This document shows positions 37,401 through 49,336 of a DNA stretch of 64,000 nucleotides, one piece after another. Made by a program: the position numbers and the translations under genes. The stretch comes from Takakia lepidozioides (taxonomy: Eukaryota > Streptophyta > Takakiopsida > Takakiales > Takakiaceae). Numbering within the stretch: the stretch's first letter is position 1; every line of letters begins with the position of its first letter. Under the pieces are notes generated by a model, which was not told the origin of the DNA, ran no database searches, and was given only the letters and a program-made list of their open reading frames with translations. The DNA lies in the NCBI GenBank assembly GCA_030704615.1, contig CM060731.1:5580001-5644000 (forward strand), written 5' to 3'.

Positions 37401-37593
37401 CTTCAAAAAGCTGCCCCCGTAAGCAATCTCCATTAGCTCCTGGAATATGGATGAGGGGAGAGGCTGGGTTCCCGCTGTAGCCCTCTGTATCCGTGTCCGA
37501 AATGTAGTTCAAGGAGCTGATAAATTCTTCAGACTCGTTATTCTCCGGTGCGTAATGGCCCGAATGCCTTGTTGTTGGGAGAACTGAAGTCAT
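34492..37593 (-). CDS. RopGAP: ROP GTPase-activating protein (CRIB + RhoGAP), 5 exons, 443 aa
   Basis: Exons (coding order): 37593-37085, 36298-36178, 36031-35912, 35460-35230, 34842-34492. Splice sites are GT-AG and phases agree; 1332 nt with TGA. The protein switches off plant ROP (Rho-of-plants) GTPases at the cell cortex. A CRIB motif lies at about residues 131-146 (IGWPTDVQHVAHVTF). The RhoGAP domain spans about 180-345, with the arginine finger in GIFRINAEN (Arg about 216), AWFRELPQGIL, and NKMNSRNIAMVFAPNM plus the QMADPLTALM helix. CRIB plus RhoGAP in one protein is the plant RopGAP arrangement. The start shown is ATG of MTSVLPTTRH. An in-frame ATG 150 bases further up (37743) would add 50 residues. 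An acidic, variable C-terminus follows the GAP domain. Intron 3 contains a tandem duplication. Confidence 0.93.
35568..35799. repeat. Tandem duplication, about 109 bp, in RopGAP intron 3
   Basis: CAAGGGATAGAGGCATTGTGGAGA begins at 35568 and again at 35677. The copies are nearly identical to ATAAAACAA, except that the second has extra bases around ATCAAGCCTAGTC. The duplication lies wholly between exons 3 and 4 and does not touch splice sites. Confidence 0.9.
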
Positions 37594-37899
37594 GTTTGCC
37601 TCTGTTCGTGTGGAAAAGAAGGGTCTGGCCAGCTCCGGATTGCAGTGGGTGCGGTCCTCCACTCCACTACTACGTGTGTGAGTCTGACGTTGGGTCTTCA
37701 ATCTGCCCAGATTTTCTCGCGGTGCACATTCCTTCGTCATCTCATGGGTGAGTCTGTAACAATCAGACAATCCACCAATCAACTCCTATTCAGAGCCCAA
37801 CAATCTGCGATCGTCTTGCCAAGACACACTCCTCTCAGCTCATATCCCACCCCTGAACCACAGAAAAGTGAGCTGTTTTAAAGCCAGGAGAGAGCACCC

Positions 37900-39600
37900 A
37901 TTATTTTCAGAAGCATACAGAGGTCAAAATTGAACTGCTCTCCTCTACTCTTCAAGGCCTTTGGTGCTTAGGAGTAGGACCTTAAAACGACCACAGGACG
38001 GACCACAGGACTCACCAAGTGTGGTCGTACATCGCTTGCTGAAAGTAGTCAGACACTCTGTTTCCAACAGGATCGTCAACATGAACCCACAAACTGGGAT
38101 GAGACAGCTCTCGACCTAACAGTGACTGAGCAAATAGTCCAAGCTTGAAAACGCTCCACAGTCTGCCCTCTGCCCTCCTCAAGTACCTGCATGGAATATA
38201 CACTCCTGCCCTGCACTGTTCCTCTGAGGGCCCACACTTCCCCAAAGAATAACACATTAAATATACACTCCATCCACCACACTGTCCCTTTACTACTACT
38301 AGTACTAGGTTTCTTTATTTTTTTTCTCTTTTTTATTATTTTTCAAAAGGACCATAGTATGGAGGGAGACAAAACTAGGTTTAGCATAAGACCTATTTAG
38401 GGGCCTGATCTGTGAGCTGTCGCTCCCAGGTGTCTCCCTTTTCTTTAAATTTGTTTTTAAAGAAGACCTCTGTTTTTTTGGGATGCTGTTATTTTCATTG
38501 ATTAACTTAGCTATTTGTTTTTAAGGGATGAGGAATCTTGATGGCACCCTAAATTTACATCTCTACTGCTGACTTGGTAAGAGTGCTTTGAAAACAAATT
38601 CTTCACTTAACCAAGTATAGCAGCCAATGGACCAAGCTTTTGTGTCCATAAAAAATGATATCCATAGAGGGCAAACATCCGGCCGCATTGTTCTTCCTAG
38701 AGCAGCCCGGCAATTACCACGCACACACTAATGTTGAAGGTGCACCCACGAAAGAGGACTCCTCCCGAGGCCGCACCATGATTTATTGATTAGCATGCAT
38801 ATCGACCAAGTTGAAAATTGCAATGCCAGCCATGGAAGCGGCGCTCAAAAGCAGGTGTTCAAGTCTGAAGAGTTGGTTCTTTGAAGTTTGGTGAATTGTT
38901 GCATGGTGGTTGTTCTTAACGGTCAAAAATCACAAGGCCGGCCGCCGGCCATGGAAGCAGCACTCAACAGCCGATGTTTAGTCTGAGTGCCACCCAGTGA
39001 TTTTGGGCTCCGATCCTGCTACCTTCTTGATCTCTTCCTTTCCTGTGCAGTGTCCATGATCCTTATGGCGAAGTCACTTTGAGTCTCTTTTGTGAGCTGT
39101 TGCTTTTGGGTATTTTCCGGGTTATTAACTTTTCTTTTAATGTCGATATCCTGCTGGTTCAAAACCCTCCCAACCCATTGAAATTTATATGCCCTAATTG
39201 TTATAAAACTCTTGCTCACTTCCACTTTACAGAGGATAAATGTTAATTCATGACTACCAGAATTATGGCGGTTTCATTTTTTAACAGGGAAGGAAAAAAG
39301 AAGGGAAACCCACTTATGTTTTTTTCCTGGATGTCAAAGCAATAAAATTTATTTAATATTGCCTAGTGGCAATAATGACTTTGATAGAGAATTAGATCAG
39401 TGGAAAAAGACAAAAGGACCTGAGAAGGCATGCCAAATTTGAAACACTCCCTGGCTATTTCCAGCCTTTTTTAGAAAGTTTTATTTACCTGTTTATGTGC
39501 TCTCTTTTGTAACTTAAGGGAGACTTTGCATCATGTTCAAGTCAATGGAAAAAAATGTTTGGTCAAAGAACCTTACACCATGTCAAGGCTCCCATTGTGC
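37900..39600. other. Upstream region of RopGAP; repeats but no gene
   Basis: Around 38395-38470 the words GGGGCCTGATCTGTGAGCTG and TCGCTCCCAGGTGT recur in diverged, inverted form near 45130-45185 (AGGGCCTGATTTGTGAGGTG on the minus strand), so this is a dispersed repeat. A SINE-like TGGTTCAAAACCCTC lies near 39155. No coding sequence is supported. Confidence 0.5.
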
Positions 39601-39606
39601 CTTGTT

Positions 39607-39708
39607 CAGAAAAGCTAAGTTCCTTCATTCACCATGGACAGAGATAGCACAATGCTGATCATTCACTGTATCTCTGTCCATGGTGAATGAAGGAACTTAG
39701 CTTTTCTG
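39607..39708. repeat. Perfect 40-bp inverted repeat with 22-base loop
   Basis: Bases 39607-39646 (starting CAGAAAAGCTAAG, with CACCATGGACAGAGATA at the inner end) are exactly complementary to 39669-39708. The loop is GCACAATGCTGATCATTCACTG. Transcribed, this would fold into a mismatch-free 40-bp stem. The sequence context is not palindromic elsewhere. Confidence 0.95.
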
Positions 39709-42700
39709 CCCCTTGTTTTCTGCAAGCAGCCCAATTCCCATGAATCCATCCCCTCTCTGCAGTAAATCCACAGCACCCACCAATGTAATGAAAGCAGAGT
39801 ATGGGCACACGTGATGACAGCTTCCAGCCGCCATAGCAACCAAGCACAGCCTTTACTGCACCCCACTCTGCAGGTGTTGCTTCCCACTAGAGGGACGTGG
39901 GCTGCAGATGGAGGCGCATCGACATGAAGACTGAACCTAAGTACTCAAGTGGAGCACAGGATGAAGAAAAAAACAAGTCCAGGCTGCCTGACGTCTCTCA
40001 TATGAGTGACCATGAAAAGCAAACATTATTATCACTGCCCATGGGATCATCTTATGTGAGTGAAGAGACTGTGTCGATGGAAGTTCCAAAGCTTATGCAT
40101 GGCGCCAATTTGTGAGGCACATGAGGTCAGCGAGACGAAAGAGCTGGACAAAGCCCATCAAAGTTGTCGATGTGCAGATGCAAAGCAGGAAGAGCAGGTT
40201 TGACTCTATTTTAGTAGGACTGCCACCAGCATGAATGACATACAACCTACCTACCTACCTTCCTTGTTCCCAAACTAGCGACATATCATTGCCAGTCTGG
40301 CTCCTCACCAAAAAGTTCCATTAAAGTGGAGGGATACCCGCCTACTTAATACTTACATGGGTATTACATTGGGTTCAACAGAGAGGCCTGGTGGCAGGAT
40401 AGGGGCGGAAGGGGCACTAGCTCCAGTGCCATTTGTCAATCTTGCAACTTCATCTGAGTAACTCTACAGTACCTTACAAGTAGTGAGAAGCCCAGTTTCC
40501 TATGATATGAAGAGTAATGCGATTAACAGGGATTAGGAAATGCTTCTTATCATGTGAGGATTGTCACATGGGTACCATATAATTCCATATGGACACATGC
40601 AGAGCAAACTATATACCTGTGAATTTGTCGCACCAAGGATAAGTTGAGGGAGGTGAACACTTGACCCATTGTTCTAGTGAATTTAGAAGGTCAAAAATGA
40701 CCCACAGAATGACATAGAACCCATTGTCATTCTATGGAATGAGATCTAACCCACCTTCTAGCCCAAATTTTTAAAATGGGGCTGGCACATTCTTTTCAGT
40801 TTTTGTGCTTTCTTTAGATTTATGTGGGCCCTTGATTGGCGACGGGACTAGGTTGACGCCACCTTGTGAGAATGTACCAAAGCTTAAATTGAAGTTATGG
40901 ACACCCAGAGGAAGCTGTAGTGGGTGAATGTGTAAATATCCAAATGTAGTCAAGGTTTTGACTGATACAAAAGCGGCAAAGAATAAAGGAGCATAAATGC
41001 CACATGAACCATGATCACATCAATGTCAATCCTTTTGTATCCCCCCACCTAAAACACGTCTCCCGAAGGAGGAGCTCGCAGTTCATAGGAATGTTGTTCC
41101 ATTTGATGATGAATCGTATATCGTCAACACGCTACCTAGTGATCTCTCCGCGGATGGTCCAAGTATTCTCTGACCAACTGAACTTGATTATTGCTAACTT
41201 TTATTGCAGAAAAGATGAATTTTTTGGTATAATTTCCACCCCACCTAGTGAACCTCTTATATCAACAAGTGAGTGTGGGGGAAAAGGGGAGATTGAAGGA
41301 TGGATAACCCATACTTGAGGAGCCTGCAATGCAGCCATTCTTTTAGTGGCGAATAATCGCCAAATTTCGACCTCAAAAAATAAAATCGAATATTCTGTCG
41401 CAAATCCACTGTTTTTTCATGGATGAAATCGCCAAATTTCTCCAAATACAAAATAAATTATGGATGAATTCGCCAAATATGGATGATATATATGGATGAT
41501 GGCACATATGTGGATGAATTATAGTGGATGAACAGAATAAATGGCTATTTCCTGCAAAACTCTGTAGCCACTCGTGCTATTTTCCAAATTTCTTAAGAAA
41601 AACACTGCTGCAATGATAGAGACTGAATTGTTCGGTAGAGGGTAATATTAATCATGGACGAAACGACGAAACGTCAGAAGTCAGAACTCAAGTACCAAGG
41701 TCCGAGACTTATGTACTCTAAGTTTTCGAACGCATGAACTCGGTACATATCAGTCCTTGAACGAAGAGCGTAGGTAACGTTACGCACGACCCAAATCGTG
41801 CAATCGTGTGCACCTTGTTTGGTCGGCCATTGCCGGTCACCTGCTCCAACCAACGGGGAGAACCGGCAGCCAGTTACATGCTAGCCGACTGATTTCGAGG
41901 ATTTCCGAGTGAAAATTGAAACCTCGGAAGTTTACCGGGTATGTTCACATAGGAAATTGACTATTGCAGTTACCATTAAGGGGAAGCAACCGACTCCCCA
42001 ACCCACTTAGCCGGTTGGTTCTCAGAATGAGGGGCCATTGGCTGGTTCAACTGAAATTATTTGCCGGACGCTGACCTGCTCTCTCCCGATTCACGAGGTA
42101 TCACCTACTCTAACCCTACTCATTTTCATATTTCTTCTGGGTGACCAGTGAAACGAAACGGATAGAAGTTGGAACTCTATAATTCCTCTTGTCACATCTG
42201 CTGCCCAGATTCGAACATCTTCGCTTGGTAGCAAAACTTAAGTGATGTTCCCTATACAATCAGGATACACTATCACTCTTGCATTTCATTCAAAGAACAG
42301 CCCAGGGCGTAAAATATAGTCACTTGTGCTTGAACCATATATACAGATGGGGATGCCCAATGCCCATTCAATTCTGACTCCTTCATGATTCTCTCACTAT
42401 GGAGCAACAAACGCTCCAATAGTCATGTGCGAAATATTAGGTGGACCCCCCTACACTTCAATAAGTGGAAACTAGATAATTCATTCCACCCATAACTACT
42501 GTGAATGATAGATCCGTTAGCTTCCCAGTCCTTTATGAATGAGGGCCGTAATTATATCCCGAGGGACAAGGAAACAACAAAGCAATATAATATCAACCCA
42601 ACTTAACTTCCATTCATCAAAAGTATGTAGCAGCAATCAGAGTCTCACGGAGACTGACAACTTCTTTGGGAAAACAGGGCTTCAATGCGACAACAGGAGC

Positions 42701-44100
42701 TCTGGGGCAATATCTCACTAAAGCCTATATTGGTCGACTGGTATAAATGTTTTAACTGGATCAAAGAGTGGGGCTCCTCCTATTGGCCTGCGCAGATGTT
42801 GAGTAGCAAATAGCTGACAAGCATTACTTACCAAACACGTCAGTGTTATGGTGTCGAGTGTCGACCGGATTGAGTGGAGGTTCCATTCATGACCAAATCC
42901 CATTCCATAAAACCCATCTAACAAATTCTAGTGCAATCTCTTACAAATCTTTCCAAGCTGGATAGGCTTACTTGGTGCAGCTTATTTATATAGTGCACAC
43001 TGGAATCTGACTGGCTACAAGATCAGCGGGACTTCACTTGTCAAGCTCCTTCTGTACTAGCCTAGTTCCAGTTCACTTCATTCACTACATTGAATTTACT
43101 CAAAGCGGATCAACGTCAACTTAAGAATACTAGGTCAAGGTCATTCTCTTCAGCAAAACCAGTGAAGGCCTTTCAATCCCAGGCTAATTTGGATCTCATC
43201 ACACTGAGCATTAGATCGGTCAGTGAGACCTTAGATCATCCACGTGCCTTGTTTATTCTAACTATTTCGAGTGACCACCCTATTCACCCAAAACTGTGAG
43301 TGTTTTAAACTTCAGGCTAATTTTGAAGCCAAATAGACTCAGAAACAGACTGGGATCTGGCTGGCAAGCTCAATACAATTACCCCCTTCACTCATTCATG
43401 TGCAATGCCAAGCTTTGAGGTGATTATAATCCCCACACCTATTCCGGGTTTGCTTCAATACCATGCCTCGCCACTGTCTTCAAATATAGCCAACCCACCT
43501 TCCAAGCCCCCAGCTTTAGCACCATGCCAGCCTTTCCTAGCTCATTGCCGCCAACATAGCCATCCTCTTCCCCCCATTGTCAATGCAGAAGGTGGCAGAT
43601 ACGGTATGGTCGGAATCCAGACATGATTCCAGTCTCTTTTTGCGAAGAAGCGGGAAGAATTTATGCAGTAATGCTTAATAAGAGCTCTGAGTTAAGAGGA
43701 AACTACATAGTACCGTAGTCTCTAGTTGGTGAATCCCCAGAAATGGGCAAGCATTTGCTGGCCACAAGCTGCCCCACTACCATTGTCATCGTCATTACTT
43801 CCTCATAATGTATTGCCCCTCTTTAGCCGCAGCTAACCACAGCAGTTGATGAATATTTTGGTACACTTCTTAGAAAACCTGGAGTTCAGGCATTTGCACC
43901 AGGCCAGTTCCTCCAAAATTCAAATCCAATTATTAATCCTCTCACATGTTATTGAATTTGTGTGGGTAGGTATCTGATCAGTTCATTATTTGATTGACCA
44001 TATAGTTTTTTTGTGTGTGCTGTTTGGAGAATCCCAAAATTGCACTCATGGGAGGGAAAGCTCCCTTGTTTTACTTTTTTTTTAAGTGAAACACCCTATT
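39709..44100. other. Repeat-rich intergenic stretch; one possible exon
   Basis: The frame starting near 39924 (MKTEPKYSSGAQDEE… to LMHGANL, 40114) looks protein-like and lies just after a possible AG acceptor. It is not joined to anything recognisable, so I do not call a gene. TGGATGAA-type short repeats cluster at 41395-41540. The remainder holds nothing I can identify apart from the weak SINE-like piece near 42.2 kb. Confidence 0.4.
42183..42262 (-). repeat. Weak tRNA-derived SINE-like head
   Basis: The minus strand reads TAGTGTATCCTGATTGTATAGGG, then about 30 bases, then GATGTTCGAATCTGGGC. The second is a good B box; the first is a passable A box. No tail or duplication was found. Confidence 0.35.
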
Positions 44101-44104
44101 AATC

Positions 44105-44640
44105 TAAACTAGGGTAGCCTGTGCCGTTGGCCCAAGTGTCCAATGTCATCTAAGCCCAAGTGCAATCTCCTATGTATCCAAAGGCATCTCCCATGTGCGT
44201 CTCTCATGTCGAGCCCATCTAAGCTTAGTGTGCAATCCCCAATGTATCCAAGTGCGTCTCCAGAGGCGAGGCCCAAATGCAACCTCTAGGGTAGCATCTG
44301 CCCGTTGGCCCAAGTGTCGAGTGTCATCTAAGCCCCCAAGTGTAAGATCTTCTATGTATCCTAGTGCATATCCTATGTCGAGGCCCAAGTGCGACCTCTA
44401 GTGTAGTCGTTGGCCCAGTGTGAAGAATTTGAAAATCTAAGACCAAGTGCAAGTTCCTATGTATCTCGTATGTCGAGGCCCAAATGCGACCTCTAGGGTA
44501 ACCCCAAGTGTCAAGTGTCATCTAAGTCCCACTGCAATCCCCTATGTATCCAAGTGTGTCTCCTATGTCGAGGCCCAAATGCGACCTCTAGGGTAGCCTG
44601 TGCCGTTGGCCCAAGTGTCCAATGTCATTTAAGTAAGTTT
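44105..44640. repeat. Satellite-like array, about 95-110 bp units, copy A
   Basis: Units of the form AGGGTAGCCTGTGCCGTTGG…CCAAGTGTCCAATGTCATC…CTATGTATCC…TATGTCGAGGCCCAA…CGACCTCT start near 44111, 44290, 44400, 44492 and 44590. The first is longer because it is partly doubled. The same unit recurs at 63.2-63.85 kb. Frames through it only reflect the period. Confidence 0.88.
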
Positions 44641-44740
44641 TTTTTTCCACAGAGCCTACGACCAGATTTGAACCGGAGACCTTTCCCTTGATATCTCTCT
44701 CGTCGAGGCTCCAACCATTGTCCCATGAATGCCCACTTTG
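44637..44740 (-). repeat. Short tRNA-derived element with A-tail
   Basis: On the minus strand GGGACAATGGTTGGAGCC (A box, about 44725-44707) is followed by CCGGTTCAAATCTGG (B box, 44676-44662) and then GGCTCTGTGGAAAAAAAAAC, an A-tail. The same B-box segment (ATCAAGGGAAAGGTCTCCGG…) occurs on the plus strand at about 63510-63545. Confidence 0.65.
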
Positions 44741-44879
44741 CCATTTTTGCTATTTTTTGTGAATTCCCATCGACCAAAAGCACTTGGAATTCGACATCTC
44801 CCACACCGCAGGTCCAAAAGTCGTGAGACCAAACCCGTGCACCCCTCCTCGTCGAGGGCTTTCCAACGGTACCAAGCAC

Positions 44880-44955
44880 CAGGGCTGGGGCCTTGCGGTT
44901 TGGGACATCTCAATGTGACAAAACAAAACAAAACAAAACAAACGTCTTGCTTCAT
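44880..44955 (+). repeat. SINE 3' end with (CAAAA)n tail
   Basis: GCGGTTTGGGACATCTCAA followed by four CAAAA units and CAAACGTCTTGCTTC matches the body and tail at 63577-63640. In that copy a tRNA-like head precedes it, so this is a 5'-truncated or rearranged copy of the same SINE. Confidence 0.65.
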
Positions 44956-45284
44956 AGATAGATGAGAGCCTTAAGACATATATGACTCAATTTTCAAAGA
45001 CTTTACCTATTTTGATATACTTTTTAGTAAGACTATTATAAGTTAAGCAGATATAAATAATTTTGCTACATACATCCACTTGCGCCCTTCCGAGTCATTT
45101 TTTCCATGAATGAGGTTGATTTTTTTATTCCTTTTTAAATGGAAACATTTGGGAACGACACCTCACAAATCAGGCCCTTTAATTATAGTGAGTGGAGAAA
45201 ATAACCTCTTTCAAAGTAACCTCGCCATGAGGCGCCAAGCATAATGCTCAGCTAAGGGAAGGGGGAGAAGAACACACCACAGCA

Positions 45285-45365
45285 ACAATGCAGCAGGATT
45301 TGAACCCAGAATTACCTAGGTGGCACTCAGTGCACTATCCAACTGAGCTACTGACTGGTGGTAAA
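45285..45365 (-). repeat. tRNA-derived SINE head with good A and B boxes
   Basis: The minus strand contains TAGCTCAGTTGGATAGTGCA (45350-45331), a textbook A box, and GGGTTCAAATCCT (45307-45295), a textbook B box, 36 bases apart. The anticodon arm does not pair and the acceptor ends do not match, so it is not a working tRNA gene. The downstream body (towards 45130) recurs inverted near 38.4 kb. Confidence 0.7.
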
Positions 45366-45441
45366 GCGATATCCCAGTTCCACATGAGTGGATGAGCTGA
45401 ATTTATTTTTTTCTTTTTTTGAGAATTTATGCCCTCTCCCA

Positions 45442-45989
45442 TGTGAAGCACGATTCCGGCGCTATGGGTTTATTCTACTTCCTCTACCGGGTTTAGCTTT
45501 ATCAGGGGAATGTAGTCAGTAGACGGACCAGGCAGAGAAGACGGAATCTCACGAAGAGGACGCAACAGACTCAAACATCCACACAGTGTTCATGCGAGCA
45601 CTTGAGCGCACCGTCACTCAGTATTCGTACAAACGTGAGAGCAAAACCACCACCCTTACTACCACGGGAGTGTAGTTTAAATAGCATTAGGCCATAATCT
45701 AATCCTTGTGCCGCATGGCACTTACACACAGGCCAGCCAGATGTTGTTCAAGCCTGACCATAGAAAGAAGCCACATCATCCAGTTCCATCCTAATCTAAT
45801 CCTAAACTAGCTGTTAGAGTAAGACAACATATAATAAAGCCGTAAGCTGCTGCCAGCTCATCCTCATGCATTAGGTAGAAGTTCATCCAGACTACATCTT
45901 AACTCCGTCCATCCCTTTTACATCATGCGCTCATCCTCCCTCCATTCATCTAAGGCAAAAAATAGGTGAGGGGGAATCCCATCTTCACA
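45442..45989 (-). mobile_element. Solo LTR of a gypsy family related to the neighbouring element
   Basis: The piece begins TGTGAAGCACGATTCC and ends GGAATCCCATCTTCACA, so the termini are inverted (TG…CA, extended). CCCA flanks both sides (45438-45441 and 45990-45993). Read on the minus strand, its interior shares AACAGCTAGTTTAGGATTAG, ACATCTGG and ATTAGATTA…CTAAT…CTACTTAA-like blocks with the LTRs at 46227 and 57866. Unequal recombination between LTRs usually leaves such solo copies. Confidence 0.7.
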
Positions 45990-46226
45990 CCCATCCACCA
46001 AAATTTGGACCATTTCTCAATATTTGCATGGCAGCCTTGCCAATCTTCTCTGCATCGTTCCCATTATCAGAAATGACCTGGAATTTGCTCCGAACATATT
46101 ATAAACATGCTGGTTATAGACCCTTAATTACAGACTGACTTTTTTAAAGTTACCTTGCTTCAGTGCTTCATTTTTTCATTTCTCCAAATAGCTTAGGAGG
46201 CCACATGTAGGTTCTATCTAGCACTA

Positions 46227-46748
46227 TGTGAAGTCTGGATTCCTACCACCTGTTTTTTGGATTGGATGGACAGAGTATGACTACGTTTGGATGAACTGTT
46301 GATGGGGATGAAGACCGGATGTGGCGGGGCTGACCGTTACGTAAGATCAGCTGGCGCAGCTGGGTCCCAATAAATTAGGGTTGTCTGTAGTTAACAACTA
46401 GTTTAGGATTAGGATAGATGAGCTGGCATCTTTGAGTGGTCTTGCTAGGAAGACATCTGGATGACCAATGTAAAGAGCCCATGTGGTTCAGATTAGATTA
46501 CGTTTCTAATACTACTTAAGCCTATGATTAGAGGCAAAGAAGGTGGTGGATTTGATCTCAAGTGGTCTACGGTGTACTTATGTTGCAACTTGAGTGTGCA
46601 TGATCTACTGGATAAAAGTGTCTTGGCAAGTGTGAACGTTTGTGTCAGATTCCATCCTATCTAGCAAGTCCCTGTCCTACTGTGCTACAATCCCCTTGTT
46701 GGTAATTCCCGGACAGAAAGGGGAATATATCCCCGGCCCCGGAATCTT
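46227..46748 (+). repeat. 5' LTR of the gypsy element
   Basis: Starts TGTGAAG; its match to the 3' LTR runs from TTCCTACCACCTGTTTTTTGG to CCCCGGAATCTTG with roughly 5-8% difference, pointing to an old insertion. TGGTGGAGATGG directly after it is a possible tRNA primer-binding site. Confidence 0.88.
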
Positions 46749-46936
46749 GGTGGAGATGGGGGGCATTGTAATTCGTTGTTGTTGACGGATGAACCTAATC
46801 ATTTTTGGGTAACTGTTTTTGGCAAAGAGGAATAAGGTATTGTAGCCAGGCGCAATGGTGGCGCTCTCTGCTCTTCGTTTTTGCCAAATCGTTGCTAACT
46901 TGTGCAAGCTCACGAAGCGTGTGTGTGCAGCAAGCC

Positions 46937-47640
46937 ATGGCATCTCCTTCTAGCTCTCAGCCTTCTATTCCAGAGGTTACACCTGAGCTAAACTTTGAAC
47001 TGACGTTTTTACACGAATTGCAAGCTCGCCTAAGCGAAGACATCTGCAAGTACGCGCCTTTTGATGCAAGTGCGCCTTGGACGCGGGAGGAGATAGTGCT
47101 TGATACGCCCTCTGATTATTGGGTTGCTCAGTTTGAGGCAAAGGCAGCATAGGAGGCTGCGAAGGTGGTTACAACGGCGGCCCAGAAACGTAAACAGAAA
47201 CGGAAGCTCGATCAAGCTCTTCAAGGGGCTTGGGCGGGGAAGCTTCTACAGGAATTGCATGCGGAAGATATTGCCCAAAGAATTCCATTTTCTGTGCTCA
47301 AAGAGCGCATGCGAGCTGGTGAATTGTTTAGTTGGGCAGAGGTTGGAGTTCCCAAGTTCACTGTTTCTCGAGAGATTGGTCGTGACCTCGAGAGTTTCTC
47401 ATTTCCCTACAAACCTAGTCTTTTGAGGCTGTGGGAGTTCATCAAAGGCGGAAGTGCGATTGTGTTTGCGAATCTCCACTCAGTTGGCGCTGCTGCTCCC
47501 GACCCTATCTGAGAAGAGGTCGTGGTTGGTGTGCTCGCACAGCGCTTTCCTCATTGTGCTACAGACATTGTCATCTTTCCTGGAAAAAGCTTCAAATATG
47601 AATGCATAGGGCTTAGCCAACGGAAGCTGTTGAGTACTCG
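46937..47640 (+). pseudogene. gag-like ORF of the gypsy element
   Basis: The frame begins MASPSSSQPSIPEVTPELNF and continues past an in-frame TAG (47150) and TGA (47510). Otherwise it stays open for over 200 codons, with a Lys/Arg-rich segment (QKRKQKRKLDQALQ) and PYKPSLLRLWEFIKGGSAIV. Position right after the LTR, and lack of any enzyme motif, fit gag, the particle protein. No zinc knuckle is visible. Confidence 0.6.
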
Positions 47641-47719
47641 TGCCACACTTTGATTGTCAAGGAGAGTGTTGTTCGCACAGTGGTGAAGGTCTCTTTTTGG
47701 CTCAAATGCGATCGAGAAG

Positions 47720-48354
47720 TTGGGGGGAAGCTGTCTACCTTCTACCCAAACACAAATACATCAACAGCCACTATGTGGCCAACTGGGAAGATTACATGCT
47801 GAAACCTCTGTCTTTGAAAAATTGAAGATTGCACTCACCTCGGCCCCTGTGCTCGCCTACCCTGACTTTACCAAAACCTTCCTTTTTCAAACTAATGCCA
47901 GTGATCTTGCCATATCTGCAGTGCTTAGCCAAGTCATTGATGGGACCTTGAACATGCAGTTGCCTACGCTTCTCGCCGATTAAATAAACATGAACGTAAC
48001 TATTCAATTACAGACAAAGAAGCTTGGCTTGCTGTTGAGTTTGGTGTAAAGTATTTTCGTCAGTATCTATATGGCTATCCCTTTGTCATTGAAACTCATC
48101 ATTTTCCATTAAAAGCCTTATTAACCCCTCGTGAACTAACCCGGCGTTTGGCAAGATGGGCCCTGATTTTGCAGGCCTATGATTTTAAGATCTCTTATAA
48201 ACGAGGAAAGAATAACATCAATGCAGATGCCCTTACCCGTGGGGAGACCAAGCCTGCAGCCCCTTACGCCAGCTTGGATGATTTACTTCTTGTCTCTCCA
48301 CCTTCCTCGCAACCTCTTCATGCTCCTCCTGTCACTGACCCCATGGCCTTGTGA
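47720..48354 (+). pseudogene. gypsy RT connection/RNase H remnant
   Basis: FEKLKIALTSAPVLAYPDFT and FQTNASDLAISAVLSQ mark the start of gypsy RNase H (the usual TDAS is TNAS here). After a frameshift near 47960 come NYSITDKEAWLAVEFGVKYF, YGYPFVIETHH and KRGKNNINADALTR, the last being the conserved C-terminal NxxADALSR-type motif. The RT active-site block is absent. Confidence 0.85.
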
Positions 48355-49336
48355 CACCTTTTGGATTTTCCCTATGTCCTTGTTGACTTACTTGATGCTT
48401 GGGACCTAGCTCAGTTTGATGTTCATTAATTTCTTGCTACGGTACTTAGTGTGATTGGCAGTTTGGCAAATCTGCAATTAGGTTTGACTCTGGTCCTTCC
48501 CTATGCCTTGTTCATTTTTCTCTAGCTTCTGCCATGCCTTGTTTATCCAGACCAAGGGACTGAGCAGTGCTTATAACTTCATAGGCAGCCACTGAAAGGA
48601 TGACAGGATTAATGAAGGGAAGAAAACGGGGGCGGCCACTTTCCATTTCACGGACGTGACTTCCACGTGAGCGTGAGCGCGAGCGCGTACGCTCACGCGA
48701 TGGTGACGTGGCGTGAGCGCAGGCTCACACCAATTGATGTGGCGTGAGCGTGAGGCCGACATATCCTTATCCTGCTGACGTGGCAGTCGTCTGAATGACG
48801 TGACATTTGGACAACTTGCCAGATGTCATGTCATCAGAAACATATAGCACCTATAGCCGAGGGGCCTATAGCCGTGGCATTCATTCATCCAAAACACCAA
48901 AAATAAAAATGCAGGAACGACTTGTGAAAGCATTTGCATCCATTCCATTTATTTTCGAACGACTACACACAAGAAAGAAATGGCACACATTGCACAACAT
49001 AATTGGAGGTTGCACTGGCACCAAATATACGAAGGGACATCAAGTTCACATTTCAATTCTTGTAAAATCCAGTAATGGAAATTGCAGATGACCAAAGTGA
49101 AGAGGATGTTATGTGCTCCTATCCCGCTGCATAAGTGTATTCACCTCGTTGAAACTCATGGTGGCCTGGTGAATGAAGATGTCGCGTCTGGGATCACAAA
49201 CCATTCTGTTCAAGAAGATAAAATACAGATTCTTGCAGGGTATAAATTTTCCTGTCTTTCCCAAACTTTTTGTAAGCATGCCAACAAAATCAGGACAGTT
49301 GCAGTTGTGGAAGTTTGAAACTGTGATGTCGTACAA

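Noticed and set aside
45285-45365. Functional tRNA gene on the minus strand
   Set aside because: A and B boxes are excellent, but the anticodon stem and acceptor stem do not pair; better explained as a SINE head.
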